Of a stretch of 5,270 bases of DNA, positions 1 to 4,305 are shown in pieces. Position 1 is the first letter of the stretch; the number at the start of each line of letters is the position of its first letter. Both the position numbers and the translations under genes were made by a program. The stretch is from Desulfobacterales bacterium (GTDB lineage: Bacteria > Desulfobacterota > Desulfobacteria > Desulfobacterales > RPRI01). The stretch is taken from the NCBI GenBank assembly GCA_020052975.1, contig JAGVOC010000322.1:1-5270 (forward strand), written 5' to 3'. The notes beneath the pieces were generated by a model. That model was not told the DNA's origin and did no database searches. It worked only from the letters and a program-made list of their open reading frames with translations.

Positions 1-352
1 AGACCCCAAGCGCTCCCGAAACAGGGCCTATCACACCCCATGAATTGTGGTCATGTATCACCGTATATTCACCCGGCCCCCAGAGGAACATCCTCAGAGT
101 AAAGAGACGAGATGAATCCGCATGCAGAAGCAATTCGTTATCAAACATCGTTGAATGACCCAAATCAGGGTAGTTCCCTCCCTCAAGAAGACTGTGCAGA
201 ATTTCCGCAAAAAGTGGTTTGTTGAAAAGGAGAATGGGTAACTCTTCTCTAACAAGTTCAACACAGGATTCATTCTCTGTGGTCCCGGACAGAGCATCTG
301 AGCAACGCTTGCAGAATGAAGCGATCTCCAATGGTACTTGTGATAACATCAT
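1..352 (-). CDS. Cysteine-dioxygenase-like cupin (thiol dioxygenase family), 3' part outside the window
   Basis: The frame is open from ATG at 352-350 to the left edge, giving 117 residues with no stop. At about residues 88-112 it reads LWGPGEYTVIHDHNSWGVIG followed by PVSGALG. This is the first cupin motif of the cysteine dioxygenase / 3-mercaptopropionate dioxygenase superfamily (COG5553-like), in which the two His of HDH bind a mononuclear non-haem iron. The third His ligand would lie beyond the window. Family members add O2 to the sulfur of small thiols, giving sulfinates in the cytoplasm; the substrate cannot be read here. The start is supported by a GAAAGGGGGG purine tract 4 bases upstream; a second ATG follows at once (349-347). 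No signal peptide is seen. The gene begins 72 bases after the Fe-S protein gene on the same strand, so it is probably the third gene of that operon. Other cupins with HxH remain possible, but the PGxYTxIHDHxxWGVIG pattern is quite specific. Confidence 0.8.
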   Translation of the reverse strand, partial: MMLSQVPLEIASFCKRCSDALSGTTENESCVELVREELPILLFNKPLFAEILHSLLEGGNYPDLGHSTMFDNELLLHADSSRLFTLRMFLWGPGEYTVIHDHNSWGVIGPVSGALGV

Positions 353-424
353 TATCCCCCCCTTTCAACTTTTTCTCTTTGCCTTTCCGGACTACTCTTC
401 TGGAATATGTTTTAAAGTTGTCTC

Positions 425-1279
425 TTAATCAATAGGCCAGCCGCCGTGGCTGCGAATGTGAACCCATGACTTGTATATAGGGTCATCTGTGCCACGAGCG
501 ATAGACTCAGCCTCCTCACGATAGTGTTTTAACGCATTCTCACGTCCATAGAGTTTACGATCTTCTCCCACCGGACAGACCTTGATACATATACCGCAAG
601 GATAACATCCTTTATCCCTCAGTAGTTTATGCCTCTTTGCACAGGCTAGTTTGTCATAGTCTGCAATTACTACTTCTCTGTCTGTCAGCAGATCATCTTT
701 ACTAATGGTGAAAGCATTTACAGGGCAGAGGTCTACGCATGCTCCGCACCGTATGCAAAGGCGCTTCTTAAGCATCTGATCTGGGATTAATTCAGCTTCC
801 GTAAAGACCGAAACAAAACGCACTCTAGGCCCGAACCGCCTTGTGAGTATTGTGTGATTGACACCAACGTTTCCCAGTCCAGCGTATTGTGCTGCAAAAT
901 TATGAGAAAACGCAGCCGCGGGTTTTTTGATCAAAATGTCGATGTTTGCATAGCCGTCTCGGCTGAGGAAAGTTGAGGCATGTCCAAGCCGATTCAGCCA
1001 TAGTGTCAACTCGAAGGCCATATTATCAAGCATGCTGTTGCATGTACGGTAAAGCTCCGTATGCTGTACTGAGGGAGTGGTCTCAACAATCGGCAGTGGC
1101 ATCTGGATGCCAATAACTATGACAGATCTGGTCGGCGGCCACAGAAAATCCGGCCAGTAACTCTCAGGCACTACACCCTCATGCAGCCAGGTTTTAGGCG
1201 AGGCAACACCCACACTATCTGCACCTCGATCGTGAAGATAGTGTATGATTTCTTCTTTCAGTTTTTGACTAATTTCCAT
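425..1279 (-). CDS. QueG-like double [4Fe-4S] protein, short form (probably not a true epoxyqueuosine reductase)
   Basis: The 284-residue protein has an N-terminal QueG-type domain. It includes the family signature AGLGNVGVNHTILT at about 133-146, followed by FGPRVRFVSVFTEAEL. A ferredoxin-like module follows, with CIRCGACVDLCP (Cys175, 178, 181, 185) and CYPCGICIKVCP (Cys225, 228, 231, 235), plus an extra Cys213. These eight cysteines suit two [4Fe-4S] clusters. Epoxyqueuosine reductase QueG uses cobalamin and two clusters, but is usually about 370-390 residues with C-terminal HEAT-like repeats, absent here. The Asp that precedes the AGLG segment in QueG (D-S-x-P) appears as IKKPAAAF, so the proton-donor residue seems lost. 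I therefore call it a QueG-superfamily redox protein of unknown substrate, possibly corrinoid-linked. The ATG at 1279 has only a weak ribosome site (GAAGAC) and starts 37 bases after the CBS gene, suggesting cotranscription. It ends in PID with TAA at 427-425. Confidence 0.85.
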   Translation of the reverse strand: MEISQKLKEEIIHYLHDRGADSVGVASPKTWLHEGVVPESYWPDFLWPPTRSVIVIGIQMPLPIVETTPSVQHTELYRTCNSMLDNMAFELTLWLNRLGHASTFLSRDGYANIDILIKKPAAAFSHNFAAQYAGLGNVGVNHTILTRRFGPRVRFVSVFTEAELIPDQMLKKRLCIRCGACVDLCPVNAFTISKDDLLTDREVVIADYDKLACAKRHKLLRDKGCYPCGICIKVCPVGEDRKLYGRENALKHYREEAESIARGTDDPIYKSWVHIRSHGGWPID

Positions 1280-1316
1280 GTCTTCAGTGAAATGAAAACC
1301 AAAATAATAGGATAAC

Positions 1317-1715
1317 CTACATGATACATTGCTTCAGGATATCTGTTTCAGTGATCAGACCAACTAATTTATCGTTTTCTACTACTGGTAGACAGCCAAT
1401 CTTCTTTTCCAGCATAATTCGACCGGCATCTTTTATATCGGCATCTGGTGAAACAGTTATCACTTTTTTAACCATGATTTTTTTAACTGCCACTGTTTTT
1501 AGAAAATCCCTCTTGGCCTTCTCACCAAACCCCATAAGCGAAGTCAGGGAAGCCTTAAAAAGATCCCGCTGGCTAATTATTCCCACCAGCCTTTCATTCT
1601 CAACTACCGGCAAGTGTCTTATCCTTCCAAGTTGCATAATATCATCTGCCAAACTCAGCTCTTCATCTATCTCCAGAGTGACTACATCTTTAGCCATAAT
1701 GTCTTTTACCATCAT
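1317..1715 (-). CDS. Stand-alone tandem CBS-domain protein
   Basis: The 132-residue soluble protein is made almost entirely of two CBS motifs. CBS1 covers about residues 4-55 and ends in GIISQRD (45-51). CBS2 covers about 78-129 and ends in GLITETD (119-125). Both carry the G-h-x-[ST]-x-x-D pattern that contacts the ribose of adenine nucleotides, and both have the HLPVVE/CLPVVE strand before it. Such Bateman modules bind AMP, ATP, S-adenosylmethionine or NADH and act as energy or redox sensors; the ligand cannot be told from sequence. A linker of about 22 residues (56-77) rich in Lys and Phe joins the two. The start at ATG 1715-1713 is favoured over the adjacent ATG because GAGGAG lies 8 bases upstream. 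It is the first gene of a likely operon with the Fe-S protein and the cupin, so regulation of that redox pathway is a plausible but untested role. Confidence 0.92.
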   Translation of the reverse strand: MMVKDIMAKDVVTLEIDEELSLADDIMQLGRIRHLPVVENERLVGIISQRDLFKASLTSLMGFGEKAKRDFLKTVAVKKIMVKKVITVSPDADIKDAGRIMLEKKIGCLPVVENDKLVGLITETDILKQCIM

Positions 1716-1808
1716 TCGTGCTTCTCCTCTATAGGGTAGTAATTAATCGGTTCATTCGCTTACAATCTATGTCCCATAATAGCTCATATTTAGAGGTTCT
1801 ATATTAAA

Positions 1809-1837
1809 TCCATAACATTAAAATCTCTTACAGTCAA
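1809..1837 (-). promoter_or_regulatory. Candidate sigma70-type promoter of the CBS/Fe-S/cupin operon
   Basis: On the minus strand, TTGACT (1837-1832) is followed after 17 bases by TATGGA (1814-1809), preceded by TG as in an extended -10. Transcription would begin near 1802, about 87 bases before the CBS start. The -35 matches 5 of 6, but the -10 hexamer only 3 of 6. A direct repeat AATCTCTT (1822-1829 and 1836-1843, plus strand) with a 14-base period overlaps the -35 and could be an operator. Confidence 0.4.
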
Positions 1838-1849
1838 TCTCTTTCTAGA

Positions 1850-1865
1850 CTCAAAACCTTTTGAG
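1850..1865. repeat. Short inverted repeat upstream of the operon promoter
   Basis: CTCAAAA-CC-TTTTGAG is a 7-bp perfect inverted repeat with a 2-base centre. It sits 13 bases upstream of the candidate -35 box. It could bind a dimeric regulator, though in AT-rich DNA a palindrome this short may be chance. Confidence 0.35.
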
Positions 1866-1900
1866 ATACATTCTTAGGAGACCTTTCCAGAACCTGTCAA

Positions 1901-1932
1901 GAGCTTTGAAAAGGGGTACCTTTTCAAAGCTC
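1901..1932. repeat. Perfect 14-bp inverted repeat (hairpin) beside the IS remnant
   Basis: GAGCTTTGAAAAGG (1901-1914), loop GGTA, then CCTTTTCAAAGCTC (1919-1932): every base pairs. No T-run follows on either strand, so it is not a standard intrinsic terminator. It lies 4 bases beyond an in-frame minus-strand TAA (1939-1937) that may be the tail of the gene broken by the IS remnant. It could therefore be the 3' end signal of that lost gene, or a recombination scar. Confidence 0.75.
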
Positions 1933-1954
1933 TCTCTTAATTGATAGGCTCGTA

Positions 1955-2097
1955 TGTCAATGGGAATGCAATAGTGTACCAGAAATGGGAACGAAAAGTG
2001 TACCACCCTGGTGACTGACATGTGGTAACTTCCCCGCCAGAAAGGGGGGCGTTACCGATGATTACCAAGGAGGGATTTATGGACATTATAGCCATGC
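1955..2097 (+). mobile_element. Remnant of an IS21-like insertion sequence: left end and first codons of istA
   Basis: The segment opens with TGT and holds two adjacent imperfect repeats of about 24 bases (1958-1981 and 1982-2005). They share ATGGGAA, a purine-rich stretch and the same end, AGTGTACCA. Multiple terminal repeats beginning with TG are characteristic of IS21-family ends. A GC-rich hairpin (2024-2056) follows. An ATG at 2058 then reads MITKEGFMDIIAMH, which resembles the N-terminus of IstA transposases, before the match is lost around 2095 and the frame stops at 2118-2120. All the rest of istA, istB and the other end are missing, so the element is a dead deletion derivative. The family call is from memory of the pattern; the right boundary is good to about 5 bases. 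Confidence 0.5.
2024..2056 (+). promoter_or_regulatory. GC-rich hairpin just before the truncated transposase start
   Basis: GGTAAC (2024-2029) pairs with GTTACC (2051-2056). Inside it, TCCCC (2031-2035) pairs with GGGGG (2045-2049), with one G-T pair and one mismatch between the two stems. The loop is about nine bases. The hairpin ends one base before the ATG at 2058. In insertion sequences, such a structure can keep read-through transcripts from being translated into transposase. Here it is a relic. Confidence 0.5.
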
Positions 2098-2250
2098 ACT
2101 GTTGCCTGAGGGCTCGGTGAATTTTACAGATACCGACAGGTTTGGCGGCAGGGGAGAGACGTTGATATTTGAAGACCCCTGCCCCCCGAAGGCAACGGAT
2201 ACGGAAAAGCAAAAAAGGATTATAAGCGCTGCCCTGAATACCTTTGCCAT
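2086..2250 (-). pseudogene. 5' fragment of a secreted-protein gene, truncated by the IS21-like remnant
   Basis: Reading left from ATG 2250-2248 gives 54 codons to TAA at 2088-2086. The ribosome site is strong: AAAAGGGGG lies 7 bases upstream. Residues 1-25 form a classic signal peptide: a basic start (MAKVFR), a hydrophobic core (AALIILFCFSVSVAF), then small residues. The mature start reads SSNINVSPLPPNLSVSVKF and then TEPSGN. That VKFTEPSGN stretch resembles, from memory, an N-terminal beta-rich segment seen in large exported proteins (some caspase-like or Ig-like) of uncultured bacteria. The reading fails right at GNSAWL, where the IS remnant begins; the bases ATGCA at 2094-2098 fit both partners and mark the junction. 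A possible 3' tail on the other side of the IS ends in TAA at 1937. The antisense frame here has no such support. Function of the intact protein is unknown. Confidence 0.65.
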
Positions 2251-2301
2251 AAAAACACCCCCTTTTCTTATCGTATTGTCAAAAGTTTTTAAGCAAAATA
2301 C

Positions 2302-2482
2302 CTAATACTACTCCGACACATTGTCATTCCAAGGAGCGCAGCGACGAGGCTTGTCCTGAGCATAGCGAAGGAACTCCATATGAGATCCTTCACTTCGTTC
2401 AGGATGACGCTTCATGTCAGATTCTTCACTCCCCTCGGTCGTTCAGAATGACATAAAACATGAATTGTCGGGGTAGTACTAA
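2302..2482. repeat. MITE-like dispersed repeat with terminal inverted repeats
   Basis: The ends form a 17-base inverted repeat with 14 matches (CTAATACTACTCCGACA at 2302-2318; complement of 2466-2482). Inside are GTCATTC / GAATGAC pairs (2323-2329 and 2446-2452) and two related modules, one around GATCCTTCACTTCGTTCAGGA (near 2393-2405) and one ending in GTTCAGAATGAC (2441-2452). Modules of the type TCATTCCxxGGAGCGCAGCGACGAGG are a familiar class of non-coding repeat scattered through many environmental genomes. No protein is encoded. The element fills most of the 306-base gap between the secreted-protein fragment and the toxin gene. Confidence 0.7.
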
Positions 2483-2556
2483 TAACCTTTTATTTTAGCT
2501 TGCCTCCCCCCTATCCTACTTTGGGTGGTAAAATTCCTCTACTCAGCAGTAACAAC

Positions 2557-2823
2557 TTATGGGAAGTAACGATATATATCTTTTCTATGAAGGAATCGGA
2601 CAAAAATGATGATATTGTTTTCCAGTTTAATGCCGATACGATAATCGCCTATTCTAATGCGATAATAAGCATCACCTGTTCTTATCTTCTTAATGCCTGT
2701 GATTTCAGAAATATTTTTAACTTGTTCCACAACTTCAATATTATTTTTCAGCTTTTGCAGGAGTTTCCTGTCATGAATGCTCTGTATGTCTCTCTCAAAA
2801 CTTTCTTTGAAATCTATTTCCAT
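2557..2823 (-). CDS. RelE/ParE-superfamily toxin of a type II toxin-antitoxin module
   Basis: This 88-residue basic protein has the compact RelE/ParE layout. An N-terminal helix pair (about 7-40, with FKESFERDIQSI and KLLQKLKNNIE) is followed by the beta core YRIRIGDYRIGI (54-65) and a C-terminal strand IIIFVRFLHRKDIYRYFP (71-88). The Arg residues of the core and the terminal HRKDIYRYFP are typical of this superfamily. In RelE relatives, such basic and aromatic residues cut mRNA at the ribosome; ParE relatives instead poison gyrase, and sequence alone does not decide between them. The ATG at 2823-2821 lies two bases after the antitoxin stop, with GGAAGG just upstream inside the antitoxin gene. 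Translation is therefore probably coupled, which keeps toxin output below antitoxin. Length and motifs are complete, so the toxin could be active. Confidence 0.88.
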   Translation of the reverse strand: MEIDFKESFERDIQSIHDRKLLQKLKNNIEVVEQVKNISEITGIKKIRTGDAYYRIRIGDYRIGIKLENNIIIFVRFLHRKDIYRYFP

Positions 2824-2825
2824 CC

Positions 2826-3026
2826 TCAGCCTTCCAAAAGCTCGAATATTTTATCCCTCTCAACAGAGGCTGAGTCTTCACCTTCTTTTATAGCATTGAC
2901 AAGTGCGATATCTTCCATAACTTCATAAACTATTCCATAAAATATCTCTTTCTTTTCCTCAAGAAGTTCATAGAAGGCATTTTTTAAAAGGTCTTTAAAT
3001 TTATGCTCATCTACCACGATCTCCAT
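2826..3026 (-). CDS. Small acidic antitoxin paired with the RelE/ParE-like toxin
   Basis: The 66-residue protein begins MEIVVDEHKFKDLLKNAF and ends in DKIFELLEG. It is acidic and predicted mostly helical (residues 7-55: KFKDLL, FYELLEEKKEIFYGIVYEV, EDIALVNAIKEGED). No RHH, HTH or Phd DNA-binding motif is evident, so it belongs to one of the short helical antitoxin families often left unnamed. The open frame extends upstream to 3095, but I chose ATG 3026-3024 because GAGGAGG sits 6 bases before it. The extension would also translate through the repeat at 3062-3090 (MPPVCHACTG...), which looks non-coding. Order (antitoxin first) and two-base spacing to the toxin are classic. It should bind and neutralise the toxin; autoregulation is expected for such modules but not shown here. 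Confidence 0.82.
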   Translation of the reverse strand: MEIVVDEHKFKDLLKNAFYELLEEKKEIFYGIVYEVMEDIALVNAIKEGEDSASVERDKIFELLEG

Positions 3027-3061
3027 AATTATCCTCCTCACTATATGGGTTCTGACAGGCG

Positions 3062-3090
3062 ACCTGCCTGTGCAGGCATGGCAGACAGGT
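3062..3090. repeat. Nested inverted repeat upstream of the antitoxin gene
   Basis: ACCTGCCTG (3062-3070) and CAGACAGGT (3082-3090) form a 9-base inverted repeat with one mismatch. Inside it, TGCCTG-TG-CAGGCA (3065-3078) is a perfect competing hairpin. It lies 36-64 bases before the antitoxin ATG and could be the operator of the module. However, its GC-rich make-up differs from its surroundings, and similar CCTGCCTG palindromes occur as dispersed repeats, so a repeat unit is equally likely. Confidence 0.5.
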
Positions 3091-3222
3091 GGCACGCAAC
3101 CAGGAAGGAATGCCTATCCTGCTGATTGATTTCTGTTTTCCATAAAGCTTTTGATATTATCCATCTTTGACAACTCCATAAAAAGTCGGATTTGTTGAAT
3201 CTATCATTTCGACCCCTTCACC

Positions 3223-3314
3223 TGTCATTTCGAGTGAAACGAGAAATCTTATAACTCTTTACCAAACAACAAGATTGCCACGTCGTCCGCCAAAGCGGAC
3301 TCCTCGCAATGACA
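3223..3314. repeat. Foldback dispersed repeat (TGTCATT...AATGACA type)
   Basis: TGTCATTTCGAG (3223-3234) is matched at 11 of 12 by the complement of 3303-3314. Inner partial pairing (AAATCTT near 3244 with AAGATT at 3271) and a perfect hairpin GTCCGC-CAAA-GCGGAC (3285-3300) follow. This resembles the 2302-2482 element in style but has different ends. It is non-coding and falls inside the leader that would run from the promoter at 3376-3348 to the antitoxin. Confidence 0.65.
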
Positions 3315-3347
3315 ATTTGTATACTTTTTCAAGCTTTCATTGTCTTA

Positions 3348-3376
3348 ATTATAGGCAAAAGCGTTTGTATTTTCAA
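3348..3376 (-). promoter_or_regulatory. Near-consensus sigma70 promoter facing the toxin-antitoxin genes
   Basis: On the minus strand, TTGAAA (3376-3371) and TATAAT (3353-3348) are separated by exactly 17 bases. The -10 is perfect and the -35 matches 5 of 6. Transcription would start near 3341 and cross the foldback repeat before reaching the antitoxin at 3026, leaving a leader of about 315 bases. This is the best promoter in the window. It may be the original promoter of the module, pushed away by repeat insertion. Confidence 0.6.
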
Positions 3377-3399
3377 GGTAATTTTCACTCCGTGTCTAC

Positions 3400-3427
3400 T
3401 TACGACTTACGATTCACGATTTACAGA
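3400..3427. repeat. Four imperfect 7-base tandem repeats at the deacetylase 3' end
   Basis: TTACGAC, TTACGAT, TCACGAT, TTACAGA follow one another without gaps, differing at one to three positions from the consensus TTACGAT. The last unit overlaps the final codons of the deacetylase gene, and its TTA (3421-3423) is the complement of the TAA stop. Short TTACGATT-type arrays are common simple repeats in some environmental genomes. Confidence 0.6.
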
Positions 3428-4098
3428 ACCACCCTCTTAAATATTTCTGCATATTGCATATTACCTCTTTTACCAAACTCTATGGACATCCCTGTCATCC
3501 TTTCCTTCCAATTTGGGTGAATCTCAATCTGACTCTTATGCTGTTCTATAGCCTCCAATTTCTTGTCCAGGGTTCCTGCAATATCGACAAAAAGGTCGGG
3601 GTTTTCCGGAAACGTAAAGTGGATTTCACGGGGGGCATGAGCATCAAACCCTGCATTCGTCTGTGCCGGCAGGAAGAGGTGGTCTCTGGCGGCAATTACA
3701 GCATCCGTTGTGGTAAAGCCAACTGCCCTGTGATCAGGGTGCAACAGGTATGGCCGCCAGGGGTCATGGGTTACTACAATATGGGGCTTGTACTGACGGA
3801 TAAGAAGGGCCAGTTCGCCTCGAAAAGCCAGGTTTACTTCCATCTCACCATCCCTGTGACGCAGAAAGGTAACACTTTTCACACCCAGCACCTGAGCAGC
3901 TCTAAGTTGTTCATCCTCTCGTATCTCCGCCAGGCGATGCGGAGAAAGTTCCAGGTCTTTGGTCCCTTTGTCCCCATTTGTACAAACCACGTATCGAACC
4001 TCATTACCCTCTTTTACCCACTTTGCTATTGTTCCTCCACACCCCATCTCCGCATCGTCAGGGTGTGCCATGATTACCATTATTCTCTCTGTTTCCAT
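3421..4098 (-). CDS. PIG-L/LmbE family zinc-dependent deacetylase
   Basis: The 225-residue cytoplasmic protein has the family layout. AHPDDAEMGCGGT (11-23) supplies the zinc ligands His12 and Asp15 and the general base Asp14, and HPDH (120-123) supplies the third ligand, His123. The segment THDPWRPYLLHPDHRA (110-125) precedes a helix with DAVIAARDHLF. Members remove the acetyl group from N-acetylglucosaminyl conjugates, for example MshB in mycothiol and BshB in bacillithiol synthesis, or GlcNAc-PI in eukaryotes. Here the acceptor sugar is unknown. AHPDDAEMGCGG looks like BshB, while the neighbour glycosyltransferase looks like MshA, so neither pathway is clearly matched. The start at ATG 4098-4096 has AGAAGG 8 bases upstream. 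Length is normal. The gene follows the glycosyltransferase in the same direction after 207 bases filled with a large foldback, so cotranscription is possible but not certain. Confidence 0.93.
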   Translation of the reverse strand: METERIMVIMAHPDDAEMGCGGTIAKWVKEGNEVRYVVCTNGDKGTKDLELSPHRLAEIREDEQLRAAQVLGVKSVTFLRHRDGEMEVNLAFRGELALLIRQYKPHIVVTHDPWRPYLLHPDHRAVGFTTTDAVIAARDHLFLPAQTNAGFDAHAPREIHFTFPENPDLFVDIAGTLDKKLEAIEQHKSQIEIHPNWKERMTGMSIEFGKRGNMQYAEIFKRVVL

Positions 4099-4163
4099 CT
4101 GGGTACCTTCTGCTATTTAGTTTATCTTGAAAAATGAAAAATTTCCTTTGAAGCGAACATGAG

Positions 4164-4282
4164 CAGGATTTTTGGGGCGCCCATCTTGACAAAGCGGAAG
4201 ATAAGCATTTTCAGGTGTTTGAGCCCGAAGGACGAGTTTCTGAAAATGCCTGAAGCGAGTCATAGATGGGTCAAAAAACCTG
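4164..4282. repeat. Large imperfect foldback between the glycosyltransferase and deacetylase genes
   Basis: Three nested arm pairs are visible. CAGGATTTTTG (4164-4174) pairs with 4272-4282 (10 of 11). CCCATCTTGAC (4180-4190) pairs with 4259-4270, with one bulged base. GCATTTTCAG (4205-4214) pairs perfectly with CTGAAAATGC (4240-4249). The central loop is 25 bases. The whole reads as one extended stem-loop on RNA. Taken alone on the minus strand, the GGTTTTTTG of the distal arm gives a T-run, but a clean terminator shape is lacking. I take it to be a palindromic intergenic repeat that may slow or end transcription, or stabilise the upstream mRNA. It fills most of the 207-base gap. Confidence 0.75.
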
Positions 4283-4305
4283 AACCAGAGAGCGGAAAAG
4301 GGAAT

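Noticed and set aside
94..297. Minus-strand 67-codon open frame
   Set aside because: It overlaps the cupin gene in another frame; the cupin frame has the HDH motif and a ribosome site.
365..420. CAACTTT...AAAGTTG inverted repeat between the Fe-S and cupin genes
   Set aside because: Arms of 7 bases separated by 42 bases are weak and AT-rich; no reason to see a functional hairpin.
219..428. Plus-strand 69-codon open frame
   Set aside because: It is antisense to the cupin gene and its leader, with no ribosome site or recognisable motif.
1321..1734. Plus-strand 137-codon open frame
   Set aside because: It is the antisense shadow of the CBS gene, rich in Ser, Ile and Phe as expected of such a mirror.
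1937..2212. Minus-strand 91-codon open frame across the IS remnant
   Set aside because: It runs through IS terminal repeats and out of frame through the signal-peptide gene; no ribosome site. Only its last few codons, outside the IS, might be real.
2102..2305. Plus-strand frame reading PEGSVNFTDTDRFGG, open back to 2015
   Set aside because: It looks protein-like, but it is exactly antisense to the signal-peptide fragment, which has a strong ribosome site. It also runs back through the IS hairpin.
2500..2928. Plus-strand 142-codon open frame
   Set aside because: It is antisense to both toxin and antitoxin, which have clear family features and ribosome sites.
3040..3045. TATAGT as a -10 box for the antitoxin
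   Set aside because: It would start transcription within the ribosome site, and no -35 lies at the right distance.
3027..3095. Longer antitoxin starting at 3095
   Set aside because: The extra 23 residues come from the GC-rich inverted repeat, while GAGGAGG points to ATG 3026.
3114..3179. 21-codon minus-strand ORF (MELSKMDNIKSFMENRNQ...)
   Set aside because: It has no ribosome site and is very short. It may be a gene relic, but nothing supports it.
2302..3427. CRISPR array or tRNA genes in the repeat-rich gaps
   Set aside because: The repeats are inverted or 7-base tandem units without regular spacers, and no cloverleaf could be found by eye.
3275..3520. Plus-strand 81-codon open frame
   Set aside because: It covers the foldback repeat, the heptamer array and the antisense of the deacetylase end; no coding signs.
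3454..4137. Plus-strand 227-codon open frame
   Set aside because: It is the antisense shadow of the PIG-L deacetylase, whose metal-binding motifs are unmistakable.
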